This document shows, piece after piece, positions 1 to 11,345 of a stretch of DNA of 64,000 nucleotides. The position numbers and the translations under genes were made by a program. Each line of letters begins with the position of its first letter. Positions within the stretch are counted from its first letter, which is position 1. The DNA lies in contig NC_084480.1 in assembly GCF_030035675.1 (NCBI RefSeq), positions 4,377,501 to 4,441,500 of the forward strand. Direction: 5' to 3'. Source of the stretch: Rhineura floridana. Lineage: Eukaryota; Chordata; Lepidosauria; Squamata; Rhineuridae. The notes beneath the pieces are model-generated. The model searched no databases. It worked only from the letters and a program-made list of their open reading frames with translations, and was not told the DNA's origin.

Positions 1-1720
1 CAAGGTGCTTGGACAGGTACGTGCAACCACTTCGGTACTTGATCCTTGCCCCTCTTGGCTAATAAAAACTAGCAGGAATGGAACAGTTGGCTGGGCCAAG
101 GAAGTGATAAATGCCTCTTTACGAGAGGGAGTGGTCCCTGGCTGTCTGAAAGAGGCGGTGGTGAGACCACTTCTGAAAAAACCTTCCTTGGACCCAGAAA
201 ATTTCAGCAGCTACAGACCAGTGGCGAATGTTCCATTCCTGGGCAAGATCTTGGAACGAATGGTTGCTGGCCAGCTCCAGGTGCTATTGGATGAAACCGA
301 TTATCTAGATCCATTTCAATCGGGTTTTAGGCCTGGTTTTGGCACTGAGACGGCCTTGGTCGCCCTGTTTGATGACCTATGTCGGGAGAGAGACAGAGGG
401 AGTGTAACTCTGTTGATTCTCCTTGATCTCTCAGCGGCTTTTGATACCATCGACCATGGTATCCTTCTGGAGAGGCTCGCGGAGTTGGGAGTTGGAGGTA
501 CTGCGTGGCAGTGGTTCCGCTCCTACTTGGCGGGCCGTCTCCAGAAGGTAGTGCTTGGGGAACATTGCTCGACACCGTGGGCTCCCCAATGTGGGGTCCC
601 GCAGGGTTCGGTTTTGTCTCCCATGCTTTTTAACATCTACATGAAGCCGTTGGGTGCACTCATCAGGAGTTTTGGAGTGCGTTGTCATCAGTATGCTGAT
701 GACACGCAGCTCTACTTCTCCTTTTCATCCTCTTCAGGTGAGGCTGTCGATGTGCTGAAACGTTGCCTGGCCGCGACAATGGACTGGATGAGAGCTAATA
801 AACTGAGGCTCAATCCTGACAAGACTGAGATGCTGTTGGTGGATGGTTTCTCTGATCAGATGGTGGATATATACCCTGTCCTGGATGGGGTTACACTTCC
901 CCAAAGGAGCAGGTTCGTAGTCTAGGAGTCTTCTTACACTCTTCCCTTTCACTTGAGGCTCAAGTAGCCTCGGTGGCACGGTATGCGTTCTACCAACTTC
1001 GGTTGGTAGCCCAGCTACATCCCTATTTGAGTAAGGAGGACCTCACATCAGTTGTACATGCTCTGCTAACCTCGCGTTTGGACTACTGCAATGCGCTCTA
1101 CGTAGGGCTACCTTTGAAGACAGTTCGGAAGCTACAGCTCGTGCAAAACGCGGCGGCCAGATTAATAATGAGGACCAAGCGGTCTAAACACATAACACCT
1201 GTCCTGGCTCGCTTGCACTGGCTACCAATATGCTTCCGGGACAGATTCAAAGGGTTGGTTTTAACCTATAAAGCCTTATACGGCGCGGGACCACGATATC
1301 TGTCGGAACGCCTCTCCCGATATGAACCGGCCCGTACGCTACGGTCTACTACGAAGGCCCTCCTCCGGGTTCCGACTCATAGGGAAGCCCGGAGGGTGGT
1401 GACAAGATCTATGGCCTTCTCAGTGGTGGCCCCCGAACTGTGGAATAGTCTCCCCGAGGAGGTGCGCTTGGCGCCGACATTGTTATCCTTTCGGTGCCAA
1501 GTTAAAACCTTCCTCTTTTCCGAGGCATTTTAATTCAAGTCACTTAATTTTAAAATCTGTTGTAATTGATTTTAGATTGTTTTATTTTTATATGTTTTGT
1601 TGTATTATACTGTGTGATTTTATTGTATTTCTTGTGTTCACCGCCCAGAGAGCTATTGCTAGTCGGGCGGTATAAAAGTCTAATAAATAAATAAATAAAA
1701 TAAATAAATAAATAAAAGGC
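1..1720 (+). mobile_element. L2-type LINE, 3' part (RT to 3' tail)
   Basis: This is the reverse transcriptase and C-terminal part of an L2-clade non-LTR retrotransposon, cut by the window's left edge. Positions 5-925 encode the [41 protein letters not shown] and YADDTQLY are L2-type RT blocks, unlike the CR1 FxKAFDKV and FADDTKL forms. Positions 973-1533 encode the typical L2 C-terminus (DYCNALYVGLP, LQLVQNAAARL, LHWLPI, AFSVVAPELWNSLP). The two ORFs are separated by a frame disruption around 900-970, where other L2 copies in the window read through. The 3' UTR ends with a GCCCAGAGAGC...GGGCGGTATAA block followed by (AATA)n repeats near 1680-1720. The copy looks fairly young but cannot be active as it stands. 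Confidence 0.9.
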
Positions 1721-3043
1721 TACTTTGGGCAAATGGCCAAGATGTTTCTATTTTGCAAGGCTTTTGGATTGTTATAATGACCGGTCCTGCTGCCTCAAAT
1801 GGTTTTTAATAATGCTCTCATTTCTAACTCTTACAGGAACAGCATCAACACCAGCCATTCTTGGGCGACTGGAAGGCCCACCACTCCTGCTGGCCTTCAG
1901 AGCAGGAGGCTGGGCCTGACTGCCATTTTGATTTCCCACAATGCCCCTGACATAGCATTGCTTTGGGGCTCTGGGGGAAGCTGAAATGGTCATGGGAACC
2001 AGCTGCCCAGTACTGCTCAGAGACAAGGCTCGCGCAAGATGTTTTGCTGCAAAAGACAAGATGGTGGCCTCCCTCATTCCATGTATGGAAGTTGACTGGG
2101 CTGGCAGTTGGTAGCTGGGATAGCCCTTGGCCCATCTAAAGGCAGCAGGCCAGGGCAGGCTATTTGGCACACACAGTGCTGCCCCCTACCCAACACCTTG
2201 CAGCTGCCAATTCCTGCCCTCAGCACCTACTGCCTGTCATGGTTACCTCACTCTGCCTAATGATGGGGCTGGACCGGCTCAGAACCCTTTAAATAATGTG
2301 TTATTTAAAGGTGTGCTGGCTGGGGCTGAGGGGAGCTGTTGTCCAAACTATCTGGAGGGCACCACGTTGGGGAAGGCTGCTTTCAAAAATTGCATATATA
2401 TCACACACACACAGACACTGTAGCTCCCCCTTCATTTCAGTGGGACATGTGCTGCGGTTTGCAACAAGGGGACTGAGCCTTCAATTAACACTTAAATCAA
2501 TCTTCTTCATATTGCTTACTCAGCTGTTTGGAAATTGAGCAGCCAACCTTCCAGATGGGGAAGCGTGATCACTGGCAGTGTGCAAAGGCTCATTTCGCTT
2601 CCAATCTGTTCTTCAAACTAGAAATATACTTCTGTGCTCTTCCTACCCTCCCGACATGAAGAATGAAGCGTCTCAGAGCCAATGGGAAGATGACAGAAAG
2701 AACACTCTGTCTCGGCCGTATAAAACACATTTTAAAAGAGACGTTTTGTATATACTTCTTATCCTTTTCATGTTTATAACATCCTCTGGTTTTCTCTCTC
2801 AATATTCCTAAGGCAGAGAAACAGAGAGAATTCTTTTTGTTACGATCTAACAGCTGGAGGTTTCATCCTGTCTGAAATTGCCATCAAAGAGCAAGGCCAA
2901 TCCAAGATATTTTGCAGCTAAGGCAAAGGACCAAGATTCCACGCACACACACTTTCCGCATATGGATGGGCTGGCTGTTTAATTTAAACATTTGTTACCT
3001 GCTTTTCCCTACCACTTGTTCCATTGTGTCAATAAAATACACA
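1721..3043. other. Intergenic, no gene recognised; hAT-MITE half near 2290-2375
   Basis: I see no convincing coding exon here. Around 2290-2375 lies a half copy of the common palindromic hAT-type MITE (GCTGGCTGGGGCTGA, then ATCTGGAGGGCACCA and TTGGGGAAGGCTG). A short AC-rich stretch follows at about 2400-2416. Confidence 0.4.
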
Positions 3044-3159
3044 GGGTTGTATTTAAGGCTAGTCCTACTCAGAGTAGACCCACTGAAGTTAATAGACATG
3101 ACTAACTTGAGACGACGAATAGACATGCCGCCCTGGGCTCCTTCTGGGAGGAAGGGTGG

Positions 3160-3202
<43 letters not shown>

Positions 3203-3263
3203 CAACTTAGGTTCATTAATTTTAATGGGCCTACTCTGAGTAGGACTTAGCTGAATACAACCC
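3044..3263. mobile_element. Palindromic MITE with nested LINE tail
   Basis: An imperfect palindrome begins GGGTTGTAT and ends ATACAACCC. Its inner arms are CTACTCAGAGTAGACCCA and TGGGCCTACTCTGAGTAG. A second copy of the family, without the insertion, lies at 61139-61238. In this copy about 95 bp, including the 3' tail of an L2-like LINE (CCGCCCTGGGCTCCTTCTGG then (ATA)n), interrupts the middle. The sequence AACTT flanks the insertion on both sides. The DNA transposon superfamily is not certain. Confidence 0.6.
3109..3205 (+). mobile_element. L2-like LINE 3' tail nested in MITE
   Basis: This short 3' end carries the CCGCCCTGGGCTCCTTCTGG motif and a long (ATA)n/(AAC)n tail. The same tail appears at 16705-16770 on this strand and at 13360-13410 and 51600-51655 on the other, so it belongs to an L2-like family distinct from the GGGCGGTATAA type. 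It interrupts the surrounding palindromic MITE. Confidence 0.6.
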
Positions 3264-3894
3264 ATAGTAAATTCAGCAGCCAAACACACCAATATAAACA
3301 GACTGGGGCCGCATACATATGATATATTTAAAGCAGATTAGTACACATTGCTTCCCTCAAAGAATTCTGGGAACTGGCTTGTACCACTCGCAGAGCTACA
3401 ATCCCCAGTACCCTGAACAAACTATGGTTCCCAGGATTCTTTGCAAGAGAGGAGAAGTCATGTGCTGTAAGTGTTTGGTGCATACACAGACTCACTCACC
3501 ATGTTGAATCTGACTTCAGCACGGGTGACCAGAACAGCCTGCAGCTGAGGCAGCAACCAGGCCAGGAAGCAGCCTCTGTTCTGTCGCCCAATGGAAAGGA
3601 ATGGCTGGGAAGCTTAAAAGGAACAGCCTGGGGATTGTTGCCGCTGGACCCCAGTATCTGCCACTGGAGAAGGTGGCCTCACTTTGCCTAACACAGAGGG
3701 GGAGACCCTTTTCCAACCCAACGGCTGCATTCCTTTCCAGGCAACCTTCCAGGGACCACGTGCCCCATGCCAGAGATGGGTGGAGACGGACGCAAAAGCA
3801 GGTGGAGCAACAAAATGTGCATTTTCCCCTTGGACCGTGTGCTCGTTTCGTCACATTCACACACCGCTCTCCATCCTCCTTTCAGGCATGCAAG

Positions 3895-4243
3895 GGAAGG
3901 GCTGTATAGCTCAGTGGTAGAGCATCCGTCCTGCATGCAGAAGGTCCCATGTTCAATCCCCAGCATCTCCAGAGACTGCTGCCTGAAACTCTGGAGAGCT
4001 GCTGCCAGTCAGTGTAGACAATACTGAACTAGATGGGCTGATGGGCTGACTCAGTATAAGGCAGCGTCCTATGTCCCTCAGTGATAGAGGATCTGCCTTG
4101 CATGCAGAAGGGCCCAGTTTCAGCCCCAGGCATCTCCAGACAGGGTTGGTACAGACTCCCGGCAAGCCATTGCCAGTCAGTGTAGACAGCACTGAGCCGG
4201 ACAGACCAATTGGTCGGATTTAGTATGAGGCAGCTTCCTAAGA
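3895..4243 (+). mobile_element. Two tandem tRNA-derived SINE copies
   Basis: Two copies of one SINE lie head to tail (about 3895-4065 and 4076-4243). The first has a tRNA-like head with an A-box (TAGCTCAGTGGTAGAGC) and B-box (GTTCAATCCC). Its body ends in GCCAGTCAGTGTAGACA, an ACTGAACTAGATGGGC block and CAGTATAAGGCAGC. The second copy is more decayed but repeats the same order (CTTGCATGCAGAAGG, TGCCAGTCAGTGTAGAC, AGTATGAGGCAGCTTCCT). The head is related to a tRNA with CUCAGUGGUAGAGC, such as Ala, but this is not a functional tRNA gene. Confidence 0.75.
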
Positions 4244-4919
4244 GGCATTATCAGCGTTTGTGGACACGTTTCAGCCAGGCAAAAGACACTCAAAGACGGT
4301 TAAGTAAGGCCAGTGAGGGACATGGCCTGGGGAGAGGGGGCCTGGTGTGGGGAGATTCCCGAGGGCCTGATAGAGAGGCTTGGAGGGCCACATCTGGCCC
4401 CTGGGCTGAGGTTCCCCATCTATGGCCTAATGGAAGGGGCGGCCCTCTTCTCCTGGTAGAACTGAGTGTGTGCAATCCATTTTGCCACATGGGGGCACAT
4501 GCTAAAAGTGTAACACAGGAAGCGGCCCTGAATGTAACACACAAGCCACCGACGCTATTCCTGTGTCTTTAATCCCAGGCAGATGCACAAGAAAGGGGGC
4601 TTGTGGCAGGCTTCCCCAAACACAGACGGGTTCTATTTCCCCTCAACTTCCTTCAGCCTTTCAACAGTGCTTCTCCAGACAACCCTTGCAAAGTCAGGAG
4701 AAGGAGGTGAGTAGACTCACAGATGCCTGGACCATCCTTACCAAAGATTTTAAACCAAAGAAGCGCTGACAGATTTTGTCACTCAAGAAGGGATGGGCAA
4801 ATCTGCTCATTTTGGTTTTCTCATTTTTCCAATCTTAAATTCAGTCCGCCACATTTCTGCACTGCGAGTTTGTTTTTTTTAAACTCCTCATGAAAATTTG
4901 TCAGTATTTTAATCCTGAT
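4244..4919. other. No gene recognised
   Basis: No conserved coding signal is visible. Part of a larger hAT-MITE family member is detectable around 4320-4435 (GGAGGGCCACATCTGGCCCC and GAGGTTCCCCATCTATGGCC), related to the 22731-23046 element. Confidence 0.35.
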
Positions 4920-5735
4920 TTATTTATTTTATTTATTTATTTATTAAGTTTATATACCGCCCGACTAGCGATAGCTCTCTGGGCGGTGTACATAAAATAG
5001 TATAAAAATACAATGAATAACAAAATAATATTAAAATACAATCAACAATACAATAAACATTTTTAAAATTAGATCAATGTAACTTAAAATGCTTCAGAGA
5101 ATAGGAAGGTTTTGACCTGGCGCCGGAAGGAAAGCAGAGTCGGCGCCAGGCGTACTTCCTCAGGGAGACTGTTCCATAGTTCGGGGGCCACCACTGAGAA
5201 GGCCCTAGATCTTGTCATCACCCTCCGGGCCTCCCTGTGAGTTGGAACCCGGAGGAGGGCCTTCGTAGCAGAACGTAGTGCACGGGCCGGTTCATATCGG
5301 AAGAGGCGTTCCGCAAGGTATCGTGGTCCCGCACCGTATAAGGCTTTATAGGTTAATACCAACACTTTGAATCTAGCCCGGAAACATATTGGCAACCAGT
5401 GCAAGCTGGCCAGAACAGGTGTTATATGCTCGGACCGCTTGGTCCTTGTCAGCAATCTGGCCGCCGCATTTTGCACTAGTTGTAGCTTCCGAACTGTCTT
5501 CAAAGGTAGCCCTACGTAAAGCGCATTACAGTAATCCAAACGTGAGGTTACCAGAGCATGTACCACTGATGTAAGGTCCTCTTTACTCAAATAGGGACGT
5601 AGCTGGGCTACCAACCGAAGTTGGTAAAACGCATTCCTAACCACCGAGGCTACTTGAGCCTCAAGTGAGAGGGAAGAGTCTAAAAAGACTCCCAGACTAC
5701 GAACCCGGTCCTTTAGGGGGAGTGTAACCCCGTCC
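4920..5735 (-). mobile_element. L2-type LINE, 5'-truncated, C-terminal ORF open
   Basis: A minus-strand L2 copy of the same family as the one at the left edge. It starts (on its own strand) inside the RT C-terminal region near 5735 and ends with the GGGCGGTATA...(AAATA)n tail near 4920. The segment 5084-5644 stays open for 186 codons (DYCNALYVGLPLKTV, LQLVQNAAARLLTRTKR, LHWLPICFRARFKVL, LWNSLPEEVRLAP). It aligns with the 973-1533 copy with few differences. Being 5'-truncated, as most LINE insertions are, it is a dead copy. Confidence 0.9.
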
Positions 5736-6626
5736 TAATAATTTGTCCTAATAATCACATTTTTGAATACAATTTTGACTAAAGTACACATTTTTGCAAG
5801 TAGTTTCTCCTAATATGATGCATTTTTGTATGTCATGGTCACTAATATATTCATTTGTTATGCACACTTCCTCTTAATATATGCATTTTTTAAAGCATTA
5901 CTTGGTTGGAGAATTGCATTGCAAAATTCGGACGACAGCAAATTTCGAAGGATGACTGTGTTTCTGGAAAGTGTGGATTTGATAAACTCTGCTTTAAATG
6001 TGAACTGATTGAATTTTTCCCCAACCCCCACTAGCAGGCCACTGGTGCATTACAAGCTGCCTTCCCACTTGGCATGTCTCCAGCTTCAGTTGTTTCACCC
6101 AGAGAAGGGACAAAGTCCTGCTGGCCCTGGCTTCTGTATTGTCTGCAAGATCATTACCTTTTCCCTATGTCTCTCAGGTTGCCACTCACGCAGTGACTTT
6201 GTGTGGCCTTTTCTCTCTCTTAATAGTAGATACGCCTCTGTTTGTCCAACCCTTGAAGCATTAAATACAGGCCCTGACACAGAATTAAGCTTTTGGAAAA
6301 CATCAGTTTTTCTCTATGTAAAGAAGCAAGCTTCCAGACTTCATTGAGAAGACTTTCCAGTTGGAAAGGCAGGATTTCCTGGTGCCTTAGCAGCCAAAGG
6401 ACACATAAGGCAAGGATGGAGAAAATATTGTTTTGATGCCAACTCCCATCATCCCCGACCAGCAGGGCCAATCATCAGGGATGAGGATGGGCGCTGTAAT
6501 CTGGTAACACGTAGAGGGCCACAGGGGGTCTAACTGACAACCTTCTTTCCTCTTGTCCAGGTCTTGCCCGCCTCCCATCTCCTTTGTTTGCCTCCGGCTC
6601 CTTACATCCTGCTCAAGGTCTTACCA
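5736..6626. other. No gene recognised
   Basis: Mostly AT-rich, unremarkable sequence. A short hAT-MITE fragment (CTCCCATCATCCCCGACCAGCAGGG) is visible at about 6440-6480. No exon is supported. Confidence 0.35.
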
Positions 6627-6764
6627 CAGCCTTTCCCAACTAGTGGGCCACCAGATGTTGTTGGACCACAATTCCCATCTTTCCTGACCATTGGCAATGC
6701 TGTCTGAGGCTGATGGGAGTTGTGGTCCAGCAACACCTGGTGGCCCACTAGTTGGGAAAGGCTG
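6627..6764. mobile_element. hAT-type palindromic MITE with 8-bp TSD
   Basis: A 138-bp element with near-perfect terminal inverted repeats. It begins CAGCCTTTCCCAACTAGTGG and ends with the reverse complement, CCACTAGTTGGGAAAGGCTG. It is flanked by a perfect 8-bp duplication TCTTACCA (6619-6626 and 6765-6772), which is the hAT hallmark. It is the clearest copy of a family seen many times in this window, for example at 20922-21029 and 42474-42610. Confidence 0.9.
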
Positions 6765-6883
6765 TCTTACCACTACCTTTGCTCTGCTCCACCTCAGCCT
6801 TTGCTAAATTCTTCTGCATTCTGCAGAACTCTTAATTCAGCCTAGAGATGCTACTTAAACATTGTGCAATTGTGCAGATGTAA

Positions 6884-6889
6884 TTTATT
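6884..6889 (-). terminator. Candidate MYORG polyadenylation signal
   Basis: AATAAA on the minus strand about 530 nt downstream of the MYORG stop codon. It would give a 3' UTR of roughly 550 nt. This is a placement by motif only. Confidence 0.35.
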
Positions 6890-7421
6890 CTGAAAGAAAG
6901 ATACAATGATGCATAATTTGGATATTTTTGGTGTAGGACACACCCAGTTTTGCAAACCACACAGAATAATTATCTTCGACTAATAAAAGGTGTTCGGCTC
7001 ACAGAACCTTGTTTGCATCATCCGTATCCATTTTCCATGATAGTTTCAGTGTATAGTCCTCCATGGAAAATCACTCCCAAAGCACTCCTACTGTGCTGTG
7101 TGGAATCAACCCATTATATTGAAAGTTAGCCTTGCTCCATGCTCACACGTCAAATAGTTAACCTGGTCCTGAGTTCCTCATGTGCAACGTAGAGATAACA
7201 GCCCTTCCCAGTCGTGGAAGAGTGAGATAAAAAGATTGTAAGCAGCACAGATTCAGCAGAACTAAAAGCCATATCAGGACTGTAACAAGAATATATTAGC
7301 TTTTTTTAAATTGCTCTGTGCAGAAATACCGGTTTAAAGATAAACAAATTAAGTCAAAGTCACCTTGAGGGCTAGAGATGAGGAGGTTGAGTCCTTGCTC
7401 TGGCTCTGGCTCTGAGGTCGC

Positions 7422-9509
7422 TTAAGAAGCCCACATGAAATAAGCTACTTCATCCAAATCAACAGGATAATCCGTCACCAAGGTGGGTGTCTTTTCAAAC
7501 AACTCTCCTTTGTAACTGCGCCATTTGCCCGCTGGGATGTAAATATCTCGCTCTTGCTTGCCCATCTCCAAGACAGGAGCCACCATCAGGGTGTCCCCAA
7601 TGAGAAACTGGGAATCTATCTTGTGCGCAGACTCGTCGCTGGGAGAAATCCACCAGATGGGGCGTATGATGGGGTCCCCAGTGTCGGTAATCTCCCCGGC
7701 CAGCTCCAACAAGAGGGGGGCAACCAAAGACTCATGGAGCCTTGTGAACTTCAGGGCAATTTCTATGACCTCTTTGTCATAAAGCCAGGGTGGGATGGAG
7801 AACTGCATGGAAGGCATGAAGGCTGACAGCTCCAGCCATCGGATGTAAAGCTCCTTCTCTGGGATGTCTACAGCACCATCTGTTTTGTTGGGGAGAAAAT
7901 TTCCACCAATCATATCTGGCAGAACAAAAGGGTATCCCAAAAGGCCAATGGTCAACACTGTAGGGATCAAGGACTTTAGCCCAAGCTCATGCCCCCAGAT
8001 TGAGTCTCGGTCAATAATACGAACAAAACAACAGATATGCTGGGATCGGTACCCGACTCGGACCTCTGCAAGTTCATGGAAAGGAATGGCCATTTCTGCA
8101 TAGTGCTGGGACCAGATGCTAGGATCTGACAAGGGACTGAAGGTGCGGAATTGTTTGGGAAGATAACACGTTTCACCAGCATCAAACTTGAAGGATGATA
8201 TGCCATACTTAGTGTGGAATTGCCTCAGATGGCTCTGAAACCAGTTTCTGGCTAAAGGGTTGGTGAAATCCAATATGGCGCCCACGCCATTCCACCACTG
8301 AACCAAAGCAGGGAATGCCCCTCTGTGCTCTGTGACAAAAAGCTGCTTCTCTATCGCTACCTCAAAGTTTGGGGAATTTTTATGTACAAAGGGGTGTATC
8401 CAGATGGTAACATTAAATCCATCTTTCTTAAGTTTGTCAAACATATCCATCACATGAGGGAACTTTAAGGGGTCAAAGTCAAAGTCACCATAATTCTGCA
8501 TATACATGTCATCTATTTCAATGTGGCTGTATTTGAAACTGTAATTCTGAATCATCTGTGCAAATTCCAGAATTTTATCCTGGTCAACCTCTTTTTTGTA
8601 CATGGCCCATGTTGACCAGATTGGAAACCGGAACATCCTTTCTGAAGGAACCTTCAAAGGTTTTTTGAAATGGCTCTTTGCCATGTATTTGTGGACAGAA
8701 GTCATGTCTGAGCCTATGCAGATATGGTAACTCAGTTCTGGAAAGGGCTGATGCCCTAATAAAGGCTCATATGGGGAATCTTTATACCTGGCTTGGAAGA
8801 CGAGGGACCTTTCAGAGGCGTTGAACCCAAGGTGAAAGGGCACCGAGTCATTAATCTTGATGGCTGCTGCTTTGGAGGACAACCAGTACCTCTCCAGGAT
8901 GCCCCCAAAGCTGTTCCTGAAAGAATACACATCGCTGGTCACAAATGCCATAGGTTCTTGGCTTCCAGGGAGCATAATTGGCCACTGCTGTTCGCTCATC
9001 TCATAGCCTCCATACCAGTGGGCATCCCCCCAGAACATTTTGTGCTCAACGACCGTGTCTGCTACAAACTCTTCCCAGCAGACATTGTAACACATCACAG
9101 CATCTTTCTGCTTGACAGTTTGGAGGATGAAATTAAACACCCCTTTTTCTGTGCCAGTACAGATTAAAACTTCCCCTTCCTCAGAGCAAGACTCCAGGTC
9201 AAGGATGCCTGATTGGAAGGCCAATCTGAAGACCACCTCTCCATTCCAGTTTTCAATGGTAAAGCCATTCTGCCGCAGGTCCACCTGCATCATCTTCACC
9301 AGGTCTGTCTGTGCAGGTGCAACCACATAGCAATACCAAGCCAACACAGCTGAGATGAGTCCTGTTGCTAATGATGCAGCTATTCCAAGATAAGTTTGCC
9401 AGGATGTGTGAGACTTCAGAGATGAATGTAGGGTTGATTTAGTTCTGGAGCTTTTTTCTCTCTGCAACCTCTGTCCTTTTCCTCGACGATGGAACAGTTG
9501 GGCTTCCAT
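7422..9509 (-). CDS. MYORG: MYORG, family GH31 glycosidase, type II ER/Golgi membrane protein
   Basis: A single coding exon of 695 codons, matching the one-exon coding structure and roughly 700-residue size of vertebrate MYORG (KIAA1161). The N-terminus is a basic cytosolic tail (about 1-40), then a membrane anchor (about 41-63, [19 protein letters not shown]), giving a type II protein with a lumenal enzyme. The GH31 catalytic module shows [18 protein letters not shown], the nucleophile block KFDAGET (Asp443) and the acid/base block IIDRDSIWG (Asp500/Asp502). Human MYORG is described as an alpha-galactosidase-like enzyme, and its loss causes primary familial brain calcification. N-glycosylation sequons are visible (NDS, NAS, NYS, NVT). 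The reading frame is intact. The start chosen is the first Met, which leaves a plausible tail before the anchor. It is transcribed away from the lectin-like gene on its right, so the two are divergent. Confidence 0.96.
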   Translation of the reverse strand: MEAQLFHRRGKGQRLQREKSSRTKSTLHSSLKSHTSWQTYLGIAASLATGLISAVLAWYCYVVAPAQTDLVKMMQVDLRQNGFTIENWNGEVVFRLAFQSGILDLESCSEEGEVLICTGTEKGVFNFILQTVKQKDAVMCYNVCWEEFVADTVVEHKMFWGDAHWYGGYEMSEQQWPIMLPGSQEPMAFVTSDVYSFRNSFGGILERYWLSSKAAAIKINDSVPFHLGFNASERSLVFQARYKDSPYEPLLGHQPFPELSYHICIGSDMTSVHKYMAKSHFKKPLKVPSERMFRFPIWSTWAMYKKEVDQDKILEFAQMIQNYSFKYSHIEIDDMYMQNYGDFDFDPLKFPHVMDMFDKLKKDGFNVTIWIHPFVHKNSPNFEVAIEKQLFVTEHRGAFPALVQWWNGVGAILDFTNPLARNWFQSHLRQFHTKYGISSFKFDAGETCYLPKQFRTFSPLSDPSIWSQHYAEMAIPFHELAEVRVGYRSQHICCFVRIIDRDSIWGHELGLKSLIPTVLTIGLLGYPFVLPDMIGGNFLPNKTDGAVDIPEKELYIRWLELSAFMPSMQFSIPPWLYDKEVIEIALKFTRLHESLVAPLLLELAGEITDTGDPIIRPIWWISPSDESAHKIDSQFLIGDTLMVAPVLEMGKQERDIYIPAGKWRSYKGELFEKTPTLVTDYPVDLDEVAYFMWAS

Positions 9510-9542
9510 AATATCGCAGATCTAATAACTGTGATCACTAGC

Positions 9543-9545
<3 letters not shown>

Positions 9546-9573
<28 letters not shown>

Positions 9574-9626
9574 CACTTGTTATGGTGAGAGTTTTGTCTG
9601 GCTTTATAAAGATTGTGCTTCAGAAC

Positions 9627-9661
<35 letters not shown>
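9546..9661. repeat. Paired (TG)n and (TC)n microsatellites just upstream of the MYORG start
   Basis: A (TG)n run at about 9543-9570 and a (TC)n run at about 9632-9661 lie 35-150 nt upstream of the MYORG start codon. On the gene strand they read as (GA)n then (CA)n, leading to CACAG and TTATTAG just before the first exon bases. They therefore sit in either the 5' UTR/promoter or the end of a 5' UTR intron. Confidence 0.9.
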
Positions 9662-9667
<6 letters not shown>

Positions 9668-10900
9668 CAGATTTGCTGCCTTTTAGAATACAATGAAAGT
9701 GCAGATCTCAGCCAAGCTAAGCTCCCTAATAAGTGAATTCTGGTTACTGGGAGTAACATTTCTCTGTTGTTACTCCTGCTAGAGACTGTGCCCTCCTGAG
9801 TGCAGCACTTTTGGACTCCAAGTGAGATTATCAGCTGACTGAGAAGGGTTATTATGCAAGCAAATTTCCCAGGGGAGAGCAATGGCAGAACTCCCTGTGA
9901 AGCCTCAGCCAAGTTTCAGGGGAGGGAACAGCAGCAAAGAACTGGCTTCAAGAAGAGAGGCCCCAAGAGCAGGAAATGGGGCAGTGCAAACACATAGAGC
10001 CATGTTCTACCAAAAGGCAGGGGAGTCCCCTGGTGGTCACATCTCCCTCACTAGTTGCCATTGAGATGCATTGCTTTGTCATTCTCTGGAATCTCTGTGT
10101 TGGCAATAATTTTCTCTGCAGCAATTAAAAACTTCATTAATATCTCTTAAGATTTGTAGTAATCATCCAGGGAACTCTTATGGTTCAGGGACACTAGGCA
10201 AGAAGTGACTTGTGAAATCATACTTAGCATCTATATAATGTTTTTTTGGAGGGGGGGTGCAAAAAAGTGTTCCCTTACAACCAGGGTCAAATGAGGTTCT
10301 TTCTCCCTCTCTCTCTGACCCTTAGAAGTCTCCTCATGCCACACCCTTCACCTTGGACAGCTCCTTGAAAGTTTGGACTAAAACCCAGAGCAGATTCCCC
10401 ATTGACATTGGAGCCAGCAGCCTCTACTGCTTAAAACAATGCTGTAAGGCAAGTCAGCAGTATTCTTCCCATAATGCAGATTGCAGAGCTGAGGTTTGCT
10501 TAAGGCCACATACTGAAGTCCAAACTAAAGATGATGCTAGCCCATGTCATTAAAAACCATGTGAGGGTTGAGTTTTTGTTTTAATTGCAAGTACAGTGCA
10601 GGCGCGCACACACATGCACACACATTTGGCAGCACAACAGCATGTGGGGAGTAGAAGTTTAATTAATATTAAAACACTTTTAGCTTTTATTACCTATTTG
10701 ATGTTGGTTTTATATTGTTCTCCTGCCCTGGGACTCTGTGATGAAGGACAGGTTGGAAATACCAGAAATAAACAAACACAAAGCCAGATCTCGGGGGTGA
10801 GGCAGCCTATGGTTGCTCAGCAGTAAAGGAAAATTACTCATCACATGCTCTGAAGTACTCTGATTTCTTCTCTGTTTGTTTGTTTAGTACAGGTGTTGGT
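9662..10900. other. MYORG upstream region, no gene recognised
   Basis: No coding exon is supported. The region presumably holds upstream MYORG non-coding exons or promoter, but nothing stands out: there is no CpG-dense patch. A short AC-rich run lies at about 10604-10625. Confidence 0.3.
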
Positions 10901-11345
10901 TCTGGTGTAACAATCCCTGTACAGCTTGGGACCCGATCAGGATACATAAAAGATTGTCTCACCCCTTATATACCCAACCAATCACTATGTTCTGCAGGAG
11001 AGAACATCCTGCAGATACCATCTCATGAGGAGGTCCATTCTGCAGGGCCTCTTGTGTGGCGGCATCTACCCTTTGAAATTCCTTCCCTGTTACATATCGG
11101 ACAGGATGGAACCATCTCTTTGGTGCCTGCTGAAGACTGACTGTCCTTTTCCAACACACCTTTTAAGTAGAGAGCTTTATCCCAGTCTGCATCGGTATTG
11201 GATTTGAAACTGTTTTCACATATGGAGTTGTTCTTAATTGTTTTTATATATGGAATTGTTTTTAATTGTTTTTATTATTGATGTTTTTACTGTGAAATCA
11301 CTTTGAGATGTTTTATGGGAAGCGATTCATAAATTAAATCTTTTT
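10900..11345 (+). mobile_element. Degraded L2-like LINE 3' end
   Basis: Contains recognisable but out-of-frame blocks shared with the other L2-like 3' ends. These are GTGTGGCGGCATCTACCCTT, the ACACACCTTTTAAGTAGAGA and TATCCCAGTCTGCATC blocks, and a final GATGTTTTATGGGAAGCGAT followed by ATAAATTAAA. The closest partner in the window is at 16400-16770. It is an old fossil with no open frame. Confidence 0.6.

Noticed and set aside
3895-3965. tRNA gene (Ala-like)
   Set aside because: The A- and B-box sequence is a SINE head; the acceptor stem does not close and a SINE body follows.
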